Part shown: positions 34,317-46,570 of the stretch, in pieces | How positions within the stretch are numbered: the first letter of the stretch is position 1 | Layout of the letters: every line of letters begins with the position of its first letter | Assembly (NCBI GenBank): GCA_907163345.1 | Contig: CAJQUN010000060.1 | Span: 2,108,001-2,172,000, forward strand | DNA: 64,000 nt | Source: Haberlea rhodopensis | Lineage: Eukaryota > Streptophyta > Magnoliopsida > Lamiales > Gesneriaceae | Reading direction: 5' to 3' | Program-made: the position numbers and the translations under genes | Notes under the pieces: generated by a model | The model's input: only the letters and a program-made list of their open reading frames with translations | Told to the model about the DNA's origin: nothing | The model's database searches: none

Positions 34317-34887
34317 GGCATGAATCCGGACTTCAAATTCGGATTCCAAACTCTTGTTGAATGTTAAGCGTGCCCGCGAGTGTGCCTTTATCTCGTGTCT
34401 GGCATCTTTTGTCTTCGCGTGCCAAATTTTCTCGTGAGTGGTCCATTATTTTGTCTGAGTGCTTTTAATAGTCCACGTCTTTTCCTTTGTCGGGGGATTT
34501 TTACATTATTGGTTGCTGGGGTCCCTAAGCTTTTGGAAAATGTGTCATCTTGTCAGCAGGTCTTTTGTTTTTTCCTGCCTCTAATCTGTCGGGTTTGGAT
34601 CGGAATCCTTTCCTGAATTCTGGTTCTTTTTGCTCTGGACATGCTTGGCGAATTCGATCTTTCCATCGGCCAATATGTGTCATGTTGCAGAATTTTCGGT
34701 ACGTTTCTTTGCTTGCCGGAATGTCGTTCTTCCAAAGAATTCTTCATTTTGCTTTGAAGAGCTCTTCAGCAAATCCTGTTGTCGTTCCTATCATGGAATT
34801 CAGCATGAAGGTTCCATTAGCTGAATTTTGAAAGAACTTGAATGAGCATTTGACTTTGTCCATTTCTGTTAGACAAAACCAAAGACC
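34317..34887 (-). other. Pararetroviral intergenic/promoter region
   Basis: It lies between the end of the last viral ORF and the TATA box. Short frames on both strands have no recognisable product. Confidence 0.4.
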
Positions 34888-35474
34888 CTATGCTCGTCTA
34901 GTTGAAGCTCTGTCTTCGGTGATGGCCCAAACTAATACTGGTACTTCATCTGGTAGCGCCACTTTAATATTTGTTAAGGCGTTCCCATCTTGTCGTCTGA
35001 GCTTGATAAAGTGAAAAGCTTCAATAAAGCCTTTCTTAGTTGGTTCTGGAGTGGCACTGAAAAAATACAACTCCAAGATATCTCCTCGAGCCAAATGTGG
35101 ATTATTGGCCCATGTCTCGTGAACAGGTTCTCTGATCCATTTTGATAATTCGGAGATTTCATAGAAAGTCAGTGCCAGAATATAAACGAAGCAAGAGCTC
35201 CGAAATTATACCATTCTTATATGTCGTTTGGACGGCTACCTGGTTTCATCCAAACCCTCGGATATTTCCCAGAGATATCAACAATTGTTTTGTCTAGGTT
35301 GATACCCCGTCTGGTAATTAGTTTCTCCCAAGTGCGTTGGTAATCCTGCATAGGACAAACTAAATCCTCGTTAATTTGAACCTTAGAAGTGCATGTATGT
35401 GGCCTAATGTTCAACTCTTCCTCTTTTACCCCGGAGATGCTGGGTTGACTTGAAGGTTCAGATTGTGATGACAC
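34888..35474 (-). pseudogene. Pararetroviral last ORF, possible transactivator, broken
   Basis: Two overlapping minus-strand frames (35474-35217 and 35162-34888) read in order with one stop and frame change near 35160-35220. Position after RNase H and before the promoter is where cave-/solendoviruses carry a translation transactivator. Sequence evidence for that role is weak; the call rests on position. Confidence 0.4.
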
Positions 35475-35839
35475 CTGACCCTCAACATTCGTTACATCTT
35501 GTACATCATAAAGGAATGCATCATCTGCAGCACCTGTGACAGGGGTATATATGAACCCATTGCCTCCAGGTTAGATGAGCCTCGTTCTCTAGACACTCAT
35601 TTTGCACCGTTGGAGATGCAGCATGGAGGATAGGCCCCTTCAAAACTTCGAACAAGCGTTCTTGGGCCTGAAGTCAAACTCGTATATGACCAAAAACTAA
35701 GTCCATATCTGCCTGTTATAGTCGTCATGCAACCTCAGCATTGAGACAAAAAGTCCCAAAATCTCGTTCAAGGATCTCCAGGTTTTCCCTGATATGCCTA
35801 ACTCGTTTGAGGGTATCGCTAGCAATGTGTCCCTTCATC

Positions 35840-37667
35840 TCGTGTTAAGAAATCTCATGAATATTTTTATCAGATTTCACAATGACAATATCATAATCAT
35901 AATATTGACATTCAGCTTGCCATCTTAAAAGTCTAGAATTTTCTGGTTTTGATTCAATTTTATTTTTTAGAAACGACTTAACACTAGTATTATATATGTT
36001 CAAGATATATTTCTTTGCGAGTAAAAATAATGGCCCTTTTTTTAAAAGCCTTTCGGACTGCAAAAAACTCATTTTCGTTGATATGCCATCTGATAACTTC
36101 GCTGCTGTCAAATAGACCGCTGCAATATCTGCATGGCACTTCTCCATCTGGTGTGGCCTTCATAAGTACTGCAGTCCATCAATGATCACTGACATCTGTG
36201 TATAATATCAATCCATCATCGTCGTTTGGAAGCGCAATCTTTGGTAGTTGCATGCAAAATTGCAAACTTCTTTAAGCTGTTTGACAGCTTGTTTGTGATT
36301 TTCATTTCACTCGAACTTAAAATCTTTTTTGAGTAGTGGACTGAACACCTTCTTGTGGTTACCTAGGTTTTTTATGAACATCCCAGCAAAATTAACAACT
36401 CCCAGAAAACTCTAAAGTTGCTTTAAATCCTTGAGGTCATCCGGATATCCTTGCACTTTCGCAACAATATGATTCTGCAATATGATTCCATATTCGTCAA
36501 TCTCAATTCCTTGACAATTACTGTCTTCCTTTCGGAGAGCACTAGTCTTTCCTTGTAACAAAATCTGAAAAGATTTTCAAATGTTTAAGATGATCTTTCT
36601 TGTTTCTTGATGCAATGAGGATGTCGTCAATATACAAGAACATGAAGTTGAAGTAATCCTTGAAAAGATTATCCATCATCCTTTGATATATCTGGGGAGC
36701 ATTTGCCAATCACATTGGCATAACATTCTAGATATAGCGTCCTTGTGTTGTGGATAATATTGTGAACCTTTTGCTAGCTTCCTCAATTTTAATCTGGTAG
36801 AATTTAGACTTGCACTTGAACTTAGAAAAACTTTGGCATTCTCGATGCTATTTACCAAATTTCTCTGCTTGGGATATAGTATCCATCGAATTCCAAGATC
36901 TCAATGATTTTGTTGTATTTGATCACCAATCTTGGTTTTCCTCTTTTAATTTCTCCATGATTTCAGACGAGAAATCTTGGACTGCTTGCTGTATGGAGAA
37001 ACACCTGCTCCTTAAGTATCATCTGCATATCCTTCCGATCTTCTTGATTCACGGGGATTGGTTTGTACCTTACGAACTCATACTCTCTTCCAGCTTTTAC
37101 CTTCAAAGATGTTGTAAGCTCGTTTTTGTCCCACAATGCCATAAGATCCTCATTGTAGTTTCTCTGAATCTTTTTTTGTACTTCCTCTAGAGTAACCTGC
37201 TCTTCGATGGTAGCTTCAGGTTGCATGGCCTCCTCATGTAATGCCTTTTTCAGTAACAGTAGGATGTCTAGATTAACTTATTCTTCATCCTCATTCACAT
37301 CTTCATTCTTTTCTCTGAATGACATCATATTTATAACATCAAAAATCATTTCTCTTTTGACTAGTTCTTGTTGTCGAAATTGAAGAATCGCCAAATTTTC
37401 GTTGATCTTTCATCTTGGGATGTTGAAGTTTTCCTTCATCACCACGCTTACGGCGAAAACTATGGGAAATTTTGGGTGAAACGCTTCCCTTAGTCGCTGG
37501 ACAATGATCTTATGATCACAAAGAGTTGTGAAAATAAGCCGCCGTGTCTCGTTCTCTTGTGTAAACCACTTGAATGTCTGTAGGAAATTGTTTCCTAACA
37601 GCAGATCAGCTCCTGTATCATGGAGATAAATAGGTGGAGTCTTGACTTTGTACCAAGGGTACCACCT
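35840..37667 (-). pseudogene. Pararetroviral reverse transcriptase / RNase H region, broken
   Basis: Minus-strand translation shows an aspartic-protease-like end with DTGADLLLG near 37590-37620, a conserved pre-RT segment in frame at 37226-36963, scattered RT motifs through 36950-36300 in several frames, and the RNase H end in frame at 36147-35845. Stops and shifts occur throughout (for example near 37400, 36960, 36860, 36670, 36540, 36360, 36150). This is the part that shows most clearly that the element is a pararetrovirus. It cannot be expressed as an enzyme. Confidence 0.75.
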
Positions 37668-39714
37668 TGTAACACCCCAAAAATATTAATTACAAAATTG
37701 GACAAAAATAATTTGAAGCTATCTTCAATGCTACTAAAATAATCAAAAAAAAAATATTAATAATAATAATAAATTATGAATTTATGTTTAATTATATTCC
37801 ATAATATTAACTAATAAAAGAAAATATTTAATTAAGAATTAGGCATACACTTGTCAATACAATTGCCCCAACACATGTCAACTCTTTAAAGCCTCAATAC
37901 ATGCAAAACCCCTATAAATACCCCCCCCATTTCATCTGATTTAGCCCACAAAATCAAGAGCAAGTTTGAGAGAGAGAGTGTAGGAATTAGGGTGGAAATA
38001 GGGAAAATTATGAGGAAAATACCAAACCTCCTCCAAAAAATCCGAAAATTTCACACAACACTCATTATACACCCAGTAAACATTTAGTGTAGGAGGTGTT
38101 CAAAAACCAGCATCCAAATTCGTCCAGAAAATCAAAATCCCGAAGAACACTAAGCTGCCAAATCCCAGGAAAACCCGTTTCAAGGTATCAGTTTCAAGCT
38201 TCGATTTCGTGCCTTTATAAAACGATTTAAAACTTGGAGTCTAAATGAAAGTTGTTAAAACTGTGTTAAAGTTTATGGGTATGTCGGCCGATCGCCCAAA
38301 CGGCCTCCGTACGAACAGATTTCCGGCGACCAAAACACCAAGTTAATCATTTCGAAACATCAAATTCTGGGCAAATTCCGTTGGGAATTTCAAAATGTTT
38401 TCTGAACAAATATTGTAGATCGAAACGAGGCAAACCTGCTGTAAAATTTTCAGCTGCGCGTGGCGGTCGGAGCACGTCCACGCGCCGGCACGGTGGCGCG
38501 TGTAACACACGCGCCGAAGACTTTGACAAAATTTCGGTCGGCGAACGTTGCTGGACTGATTTTAGGCATTTCTGGAAAGTTTCGTGAAGTTTCGACTTAA
38601 ACTTGATTTTTAATTAATTTTCAAATGTTTTATTCAAAATTACCCGGACAAGTTTTGTACAAAAATGATTTGCAGAAGGTTCAACTACATATCTTGGTTG
38701 CTAATCACCATAAATTACTTATATTATGTTGATAGGAATTTAATTGGCAACTGGGTTCAAAATCAAGTCAATCCAGTAAGATATCATAAGCTAGTAAGGT
38801 GAGGTGTACTACCGAATTCTTTTTATATAGCCCTTTTGGCATTTGGCCTGGAATTTACAATATCTTGTTATTCATTATCTCACCTTTTATATATTGTCAT
38901 CATATTGTACATTATCTCGTCCCATTGGTCATCTTGATCTGCATGTTTATTTATCTTGAATGTTATCGATTACTAATCGATTCCTTTGATTGAACGAATC
39001 ATTTGACTGAATGACTGAATGAATGGAGCCATGGATATTTATCCACTGGACAACGCGGCTTCGGCCCGGAAAGTGAGTCCAATGAACAACGGATGACAGT
39101 CCGGGTATATGGTTCATCTGAACAACGTGCATCGTTTTACGGTCCGGAGAATGGTTCACTTGGCTCGTAAATGACTGAATGTACAGATCCTATCTGAATA
39201 TGTGGGGAAAAGTGCTACACCGAACTGTCTGGTGGGAGCCACCTCTTTAGCCCACGATATTCACTCTGAAATCCTAAATCATCACTGTTCATTATTGACA
39301 ATTACTTGACTGCAAGATCTTTGTTACATGACATATCATATTGAGAAATTGCATTATTTGATAATTTCAGATATAAAGCCATTGTTATTCCCTCACTAAG
39401 TCCTCAAAGACTTAACCTCTGTTTTCCTTGTAATTTATTGTGAGTTCCAGATACAGGAGTACCGGAGCCAGAACCAGAGGAAAATTAGGAAAATGGAAAT
39501 GTTGGCTTACCGGGACTGTTATAATATTTTTCTCTTTTATTAAGTGTCGGACCATTAAGGAGTTTGTACTGTGATGTATTTTGTTACTAATTAGAATGAA
39601 TAAACGCTTCCACTATTTCCGAAAAGGTTTTAAAGCCCCATCGTGCGTAATGTTCTTAGAGAATGTGGTACCGGATAAGGGATAAAGCAATATGTGCCCG
39701 AGTCGGGTCCCACA
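37668..39714 (+). mobile_element. Solo LTR with 5-bp target duplication, inside the pararetrovirus
   Basis: Starts TGTAACACCCC and ends GGGTCCCACA. The flanking bases CACCT occur on both sides (37663-37667 and 39715-39719), a perfect target duplication. Length 2047 bp, no internal genes. A TATA box within CCCCTATAAATACC lies near 37910, which sets the orientation as plus. This is the product of LTR-LTR recombination of a gypsy-type element. Confidence 0.85.
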
Positions 39715-39719
39715 CACCT

Positions 39720-41040
39720 GCTCCTCCGATTATTATTTTCGTCACATGGATTCCTTCATTTAGAACAAGAATCCGCTTGGAAAATCTCTTCCGACAATTG
39801 CTGGTAATTTCTTACCAACTTCTTTACGGAAGATGTCTATTTTGGCAGTGTATATTCCAGCTCCTGAATCAATATAAGCTGCAAAATATTCTGCTCGATT
39901 TTTCTCATATAACATCCCGACGGAGATGTATATTTAGAATGGACTTGTGGTCATCAAATTCTGTATCTTTTCATGTCCACCGTGAATTACATTTCATCCT
40001 CCAATCTTTCTCAAGGTTTGTGTTCCTCAAGAAACTCAATCCCAAGAATAAGTTGTTCTGAGATCATACCTGCAGTTCATGCAATTGTTACATCAATTTC
40101 ACCAATTTGAAGGTTTCTTTGATGCCTGCCAACTGTAGGTTGTTGCAAATAATATATGACATCGCAAGGGAATATATTATTCTTCTCAGTAATGTCCAAG
40201 ATTATCTGCACTTCTTTCCAGTCTTTTGGGCATTTCAGCATGCCTGTTGTTTTGAATAAATCAGGGATTTTCTGAATCCTGCTTGAGACGGCTTTCTGTT
40301 TTTCCCCAAGATAGTTACTGATCAACCTATCCTGTTGGAAAGACATTCTCATTGGCTTGATCATAAGGCTCCTGCTTCTGTTCAAAACAGGCTGGTCATG
40401 TATCCTCTTATCAATCTCTCCAATTGTCGGAGTATTAATAATATCCGGCAATACTGCTTTTGCGAAATCTTCGAAGATTCTGGGGACTTCGATGAATTCC
40501 TTTCTCAAGAATACTTCCGAATGATGAGTATTCAAGAGTGCATAAAGACACCTTGTAGGTAATCGAGTAAGGCATATTCCCTTCTTTCATCAAATCACTT
40601 CTTTTAAAATCTTGATGAAGAGTAAGAACCTTGTTGAAGTCCCGATCTCCCAAATTGCATGCTATTCTGGATAGATGTTGAAGGCCATCTTTTCAACATA
40701 CAAATTTCCTGCAACTGCTCCCAAACAAGAATCTTTAATGGCTTCAATATGAATCCATGAGAGCATATTAGCAACCTCTCTTTTAACATTGTTCTTAATC
40801 TCATGAATTTCTCTATAGGGGATTAATTGCATCTCAATTTGGTTTTACGTGAATTCCATCGGGATCGCAAATTCACATGTTGTCACCTTATGGATAATCT
40901 GATCCTTCCTGCTTCGAAGACCAATCATATCCATGGATTTTTCCATTGCTACAATTGTAAATTCATCATACATCTGAAGCTTTGGCTTTTCTTTCATGAT
41001 CCTCATAAGAGTTTAATGAGAAACGGTTGCATGTGAGAAA
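39720..41040 (-). pseudogene. Pararetroviral movement-protein and protease region, broken
   Basis: Minus-strand frames 41040-40604, 40653-40435 and 40535-40077 overlap and read on through frameshifts. The stretch near 40640-40760 (GNLYVEKM in a shifted frame) resembles the movement-protein core of caulimovirids. The part down to 39720 leads into the protease and is cut by the solo LTR. Movement proteins move virus between cells through plasmodesmata; this copy has several stops. Confidence 0.5.
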
Positions 41041-41167
41041 AACCCCGACGACTCTTCTCTGATCATGTGTTGAATGAACTCTCCTTCACTCTGATTCTGA
41101 ACTTGATTCACCTCCATTATCAAAATAGGTCTCTTCTTTGTAGATGCTTTAATATGAGGGGATATTC

Positions 41168-42494
41168 TCAAATTGATACACCTGCACAAAATCCTGGAAG
41201 TAAACAGCATCCTCGAACTCCTTGGTATGCCCGAACTATCTTACTCCCCGTTTTGGTTCTATGGGCAATCTGTGGAGATATGTCATCTTGCTCCGCACGT
41301 CCAACAGTTACAATCTTTAAAACTTTCATTTGCACGAGTATGAGTGCGTTTAAAAGTTTTCTTTGTTGGTACTCTGCTAGAACTTGCTTGATTAGAACCG
41401 GTTGATGAGGTTCTACTCTTTGTTGGTCCTGATATTTGCCCTTATCTGTAACTTCGGGCTTTCTATTTTGACCAGAACTTCCTGGGTCTCCATGAAGACC
41501 CACTTCTTGTTGAGCTACTTCCTCGGGCGTAAGGATGACTTCTGTGTTTTTTCATCTTCCCCCTTTGGGGCTTGTTTCCAATGATAGTAGGAATATCATT
41601 CCTTGTACAACAAATATGAGATGTCTTGTTAATTTCTCTTAGCTTCTTGTAGTTATTTTGGAGCTTTGCTTGATTGCACCACCCCGCAAGCTTCATTTTA
41701 AGAAATGACCTTCTCGTGGACACCGTCTTTATGTCTTGTGGTGTATATTCCTGAATAAGCATTTCTCTCAATGGACTCGGTATTTTGGCAAAGAACAGCT
41801 CAGCTGCATCTTTTTCTGTCATCTTTGCCTTCCATCTGTTCTCTATAAAGGGTTTGATGTACTCGTGCATAACAGATATCATGTAGTTCCAGGCTATATA
41901 GAGCTTGTCTATATTTTTCGCCTTCTCTTGCTCCATTCCTTCGAAGTAACCAACTCAAATGAAACATATTTTAAAGAATTTAGCTATTTTGTCTACAATT
42001 TCTTTCAGGGACTCTGCGGCTAGAACTTTTTCCTTGGTACCTGGGTCAATTCTGGTTGATTTAGAGTCGTATTAATGAGTAATATGAATTCTTCTTTGCT
42101 TAGATCCAGCATTCATGCTGCGATTCTCATTGCTGAAGCCCATTCATTAATAAGAACTTCTAAAATTTTTAAAATCCAAGATATCCATGTTGAGCATAAG
42201 TCCATATGGATGTATCAGATCAAACTGAGATTTCTCGTAAAGGGTTTGGTGTATGTCTGGCCTGCGGGAACGACTCCTTGTTCCAACTGTGGGATCTAAA
42301 GTTTCTCCAGAGGTAAAATCTTCTTGATGAGGCATTCTTTGATCTCCATGGGGTGGTGGATTGTGTGACCCAAAACTTTCTTGTGCTGGAAGTTGAGGAA
42401 TTCCGCCAACTTGATTTGTTTTAAAGTCTATGAGATTTAATCCCGCAAACAAATCGGCAAGATCACGTAGATCTTCCAGGTTGATTCTTTCCAT
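41168..42494 (-). pseudogene. Pararetroviral coat-protein region with CCHC knuckle, broken
   Basis: Frames 42494-42147 and 41936-41463 give charged, Lys/Arg-rich sequence with SSSTRSGSSWRPRKFW at the end of the second. A zinc-knuckle pattern CWTCGA..HISTDC follows near 41262-41310, interrupted by a stop. This arrangement is typical of caulimovirid coat proteins, where the knuckle binds RNA for packaging. Confidence 0.6.
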
Positions 42495-43187
42495 TACTTT
42501 GTAGGAAGTACTGGATCTCCTCGTAGGGCTGCAATCATTTTTTCAGTCTATGTCAAAGGCCTTCGGACCTCCTCCGTTTTCCCTTTTTGATGTAAAATGG
42601 ATCATGTTCTATAGGACGGTGGTAACCACCCTCCTTTCTTTCTTTATGAAGAACTTGGTTGTGATTCCAACTCCTTAACTCTGGTTTGAACATTTCGAAG
42701 GTTTTCAAGAATTACTTCCTGATGTTTGATCATGATCTCCATCTTTGAATCTGTTGGATCTGTGCAGAGATATGGTATTGTAAGTATCCATAACGTTGCA
42801 CCATCTTCTGGATCTCTCTAAGATCTTGGGATATTTTAGAAGTATCCGGCTCGATTTTTAGAAAAGGTTGGTTCTCCCATCCTATTTGTCTGTTCCGAAT
42901 CATGTTGGATTTGGATCTGGAATCATGACGTTGTGTTCAGGATGGCATTCTTCCTGAGCTTCTGATAACTTGAACTGAAGTTTGAGGTTCATTCTGTAGA
43001 TATTCATCGTTAACTTTTCTTGTTGCTGATACTGATATATGCTAGTTGGTCTAGCACCAACTTCCTGTAATACTTTCCATTTCAGGTTGAAGCGTTTAGC
43101 TTTGACCATATATTTTTTATTTAGTTCTTCCAATTTTTGGAAGTTCCACCTGTAAGAATGACGCTTCGAACAATCATTCGGATCCAT
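42495..43187 (-). pseudogene. Pararetroviral ORF1 region
   Basis: A 95-aa frame starts at ATG 43187 (MDPNDCSKRHSYRWNFQKL), less than 100 bases after the primer site, and stops at 42900. The region down to 42495 is open only in short pieces. Cave- and solendoviruses have a small or extended first ORF here; its role is unknown to me. Confidence 0.45.
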
Positions 43188-43261
43188 ATTCTAGTGTATT
43201 GTCTCCCCCCGTTAAAGGATAATATTAATATTCAAAATATTATTTTAGTATTTTCAGAATA

Positions 43262-43280
43262 AACCTAGGCTCTGATACCA
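43262..43280 (-). other. Pararetroviral tRNA-Met primer binding site
   Basis: The minus strand reads TGGTATCAGAGCCTAGG, complementary to initiator tRNA-Met, just upstream of ORF1. By convention it marks position 1 of a caulimovirid genome. Confidence 0.8.
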
Positions 43281-44095
43281 TTTTTTTCCACGGATCGCAG
43301 AGGTTGCCAGCTTAAAAGGTTGCCTTAAGGGTATATGTGGAATTTTAAATGATTGCTTTGGAAGCAACAATTCATGCTTTGACATTAGTACTACCCTTGT
43401 GCAATGGGCTGAGTCACCAACACAACATAAACTTTTTAAACCATGAAAAAATATATGTTTTATATTTTTAAAACATACAAATATTCATCTAGGGGTATTT
43501 GTACTAGTAGAATTTAAAGGGATTTAGTACTCAATAATCAACTCTCCGTTTTGCCATGAATGAGAATATATGCATCCAATAGTTGCTACCCCTTAAAGAT
43601 AATCCTCACGAGGATAACAACCAATAAACCTTCTCGGATAATGCCCATAAATTTTGAAGTTAGGGCCGATGTTCTCAGATAATGACTTTTCATTTATGCA
43701 ATAGAGGGTAATGTGCTTCAAATTTGCACTTCTATGTTGAGGACAAGCCTCACACGTACTATACAAACTTTATTAATAAAAGAGTGATGTTATTGGATGA
43801 TTTCCGAACGAGCAGTTGGCCTCCGAACAAGTATCAAAATGGTTACGCTTATGATGCCCAAATATAATATATCGAATAGAGTAAGCATGAAAGCCAAAGG
43901 TTAGATGGGCGTCGAGGGTGTCCCCGGCATGGCCGATCAAGTCATTGGTCGGAAAAGCCAATGCTACAATAATCAAACAAGCAAGGGAACAATGATTCTT
44001 CACAATATGCTAAAGAACAATATGAAGAACTTGGAGTATATTAGATAGTATTTTGGGAGTATTTGAATTGTCCTGATTATGTAATCTGATGCTTG
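43281..44095 (-). other. Pararetroviral leader
   Basis: About 800 bases between the right-hand TATA box and the primer site, with short minus-strand frames (such as 44003-43773). Long leaders with small ORFs are usual for this virus family. Confidence 0.45.
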
Positions 44096-44103
44096 CATTT
44101 ATA
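44096..44103 (-). promoter_or_regulatory. TATA box upstream of the pararetroviral leader
   Basis: The minus strand reads TATAAATG within CACTATAAATGCAAGC. Its context differs from the TATA region at 34309, which is unexpected if both ends come from one circular genome. Confidence 0.45.
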
Positions 44104-44506
44104 GTGGTGCATTCGACACTTATGACCCACCAAATCCGGTGCATGATCTGCCCACGACCCTCGGCCCAATTGCTGAACTAATTAATTCCAGTCCACCAAA
44201 ACAATATGCAATCACTTAGATCCATTTTCTGGTGAAATTATCAAAATAGACATAGTGCAAGACTAGGGTGTTACCTTCTTCATCGCGTCTATTCATTTCT
44301 TTTCTTCATTTCTGTGCAGTACGGGCTGTGTGAAATAGCGAAAGATCTGGCAGACGGCGGAGGAACAATGCCGGGCAAAATCTTTTTTGCTGGAAATGTA
44401 TGCGCCTCTGAAATCGAAGACGAAAAGGGAATGAACGACGACACAAAATGTTTGCGTGAGTCATCCCTGGGTGGTTGTGAAAATCGCGAATGGATGTCGG
44501 CTGTCA
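44104..44506. other. Non-repeat stretch with an unidentified plus-strand frame
   Basis: A 73-codon plus-strand frame at 44314-44535 (MQYGLCEIAKDLADGGGTMP, then GKIFFAGNVCASEIEDEKG) has balanced composition and follows a plausible acceptor (TGTGCAG/T) near 44317, so it could be an exon fragment. I do not recognise it. It ends as the minisatellite begins. Confidence 0.35.
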
Positions 44507-45400
44507 TTAGTGATTTTAACAATATGATGCCGTAATTTTAACAAAATGGTGATTTTAACTAGTTGGTGCACATGATTTTTACAAAATGATGCAGGTAATT
44601 TTAAAAAATTGGTGATTTATACAAATTGGTGCACATAATTTAACAAAATTGTGATTTTAACAAGGTTGTACACATAATTTTAAAAAATTGGTGCATGTAA
44701 TTGGTATTTCTAACAAGGTGTTGCACATGGATGGTGATTTTAACAAGGTTGTGCACATAATTGGTGATTTTAACAAATTGGTCCACGTAATTTGAACATA
44801 TTGGTGCTTTTAACAACGCGATGCAAGTAACTGGTGATTTTAACGAGGTAATGCACGTAATTGGTGATTTTAACTTGTTGCACGTAAGTTTTACAAATTG
44901 GTGTATGTGATTTTAACAAATTGGTGATTTAAATAAGACGGTGCACATAATTGGTGATTTTAACAAATTGGTGTACATAATTGAACATATTGGTGCTTTT
45001 AACAAGGCGATGCAAGTAACTGGTGATTTTAACGAGGTAATGCACGTAATTGGTGATTTTAACTTGTTGGTGCACGTAAGTTTTACAAATTGGTGCATGT
45101 AATTTTAACAAATTGGTGATTTTAATAAGGTGGTGCACATAATTTTAACAAATTGATGATTTTAACTCGTTGATGCACTTAAAATTTACAAATTGGTGCA
45201 TGTAATTTTAACAAATTTGTGATTTTAACAAGATGTTACACGTAATTGGTGATTTTAACAAAGTGGTGAATGTAAGTTTACAAATTTATGATTTTACCTG
45301 ATTGGTGCACTTAAAACATTTTAACAAGATGGTGCACATAATTTTAACAAATTTATGGTTTTAAATGATTGGTGCACATAGTGTTTTAAGTGCATCATCT
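44507..45400. repeat. Diverged minisatellite, units of about 20-27 bp
   Basis: Some 35-40 variants of two alternating phrases, GTGATTTTAACAA and TTGGTGCACATAATTTTAAC, run for about 900 bp. Higher-order copies of about 114 bp are visible (compare 44885-44990 with 45065-45160). On the minus strand it gives repetitive frames such as KITNYVHQLVK; these look like by-products. Confidence 0.85.
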
Positions 45401-46570
45401 ATCGATGCATATATGATTTTACATGCACTATCTATCCATGCCCATATGGTTTTACAAAATTTCTTACCTGCTACATCGTTCCTGATAAATGCATATATTC
45501 TCCAAATAAATTTGAGTACTTTGAAAGCGATGTTGGCTTAGAGGCTTTGGGCAACATGAATGTATGCATATAGCTTCATTGTGTTGTCTCCATTTGTCTA
45601 TGACCGTAAGGCCTCAAGGCATTTAATTTTGGTCCATAACCTCGATCAAAATACTCGTAACAACTCCTTAAAAATGCTCATAACAAGAAGAGGATGAGGA
45701 AACAGAGGATTCAACTTCAAGCAAGAAAGGTCAACTCCAAACTTCCACCACCAATGCCTCACCCAACTCCCCCTCCTCCTCCAGCGCCTCTGCCAAAACC
45801 TCCACCGCCTCTCACGGCCGTCCAACGCCACCTCGGCGCAAAGAAATTGCGGGAGGGTGATTATGTCGGAGGCACAAGAAACATAAGAAGAATAACAAAG
45901 CTCACAAAGTGCCGCGAGAGGAGATGGCGTCGACACCGCCGCGGAGGACGCCAATGGCACTACTCATGAAGACTCAAGCCTTCCTCTCTTCCTCTTCACA
46001 TCATCACTCATGACCGGTTGAGGGAGATTTACTTGCAATAAGGGATATTTTAGCTAAGATTAAGTACTTGATAGAATACAAGTTTATAAATTGAACTTTC
46101 GGAATAAAATTTTTTGAAAGTAGACTTATCTGAAAAATTGTTTTTTGATCGGATTTGGTTGAACAAAGTTTTTGAAACTGGAACATTTCTATAATTTTCT
46201 CAAACAAAAAATGTATTAGGTAATTTATGAAATCGAATATATTGCTTAATACTTTTTTGATTTATTATAATATAATATTTCAAAAACGACAAATTGGAAC
46301 TTTATTCGATAATATAACTTCAGGCTCAATTGAAGTTTTAAAAAAAATCAATTGAAATTGTCAGTAAAGTAAATAATATTTACCAAAAAATATTTGTTCT
46401 ACGGATTAATAATAGTGTCAAAAGTCAAAACATCCACTTTAAAATATATAAAAAAACAGTAAAATACTATTCCAATAAGCATTTAATTTGATATTTTTTG
46501 GTAGTACGACGTTGGTCGTGTATTTGCTATTAAAAAGTTTCGCTCGACATTTCCATCCGCTAGCTTTCCT
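45401..46570. other. Spacer between minisatellite and AAED1 gene
   Basis: Mostly AT-rich. A GC-rich patch at 45690-45970 opens frames on both strands (plus: a proline run PTPPPPPAPLPKPPPP), but neither is recognisable. The AAED1 promoter must lie within the last few hundred bases. Confidence 0.4.

Larger units (their letters stand above)
34309..44103 (-). mobile_element. Endogenous pararetrovirus (Caulimoviridae), decayed
   Basis: The minus-strand order is: TATA box, leader, tRNA-Met primer site, small ORF, coat-protein region with a CCHC knuckle, movement-protein region, protease/RT/RNase H region, a last ORF, then a second TATA box. There are no LTRs or integrase, and the primer site and RT/RNase H style are those of plant pararetroviruses. 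Coat before movement protein and a separate last ORF resemble cavemoviruses/solendoviruses, not petuviruses or badnaviruses. Nearly every ORF has stops and frameshifts, so it is inactive. A solo LTR (37668-39714) splits it in the protease region. The promoter-like regions at the two ends do not look alike, so the piece may be a mosaic of two integrations. Confidence 0.78.

Noticed and set aside
44913..45138. Minus-strand frames with KITNYVHQLVK-like repeats
   Set aside because: They are translations of the minisatellite, with units of changing length that break the frame.
45646..45969. Proline-rich frame (+) and Trp/Arg-rich frame (-) in a GC-rich patch
   Set aside because: Low-complexity composition, no splice context and no family resemblance on either strand; not enough to call a gene.
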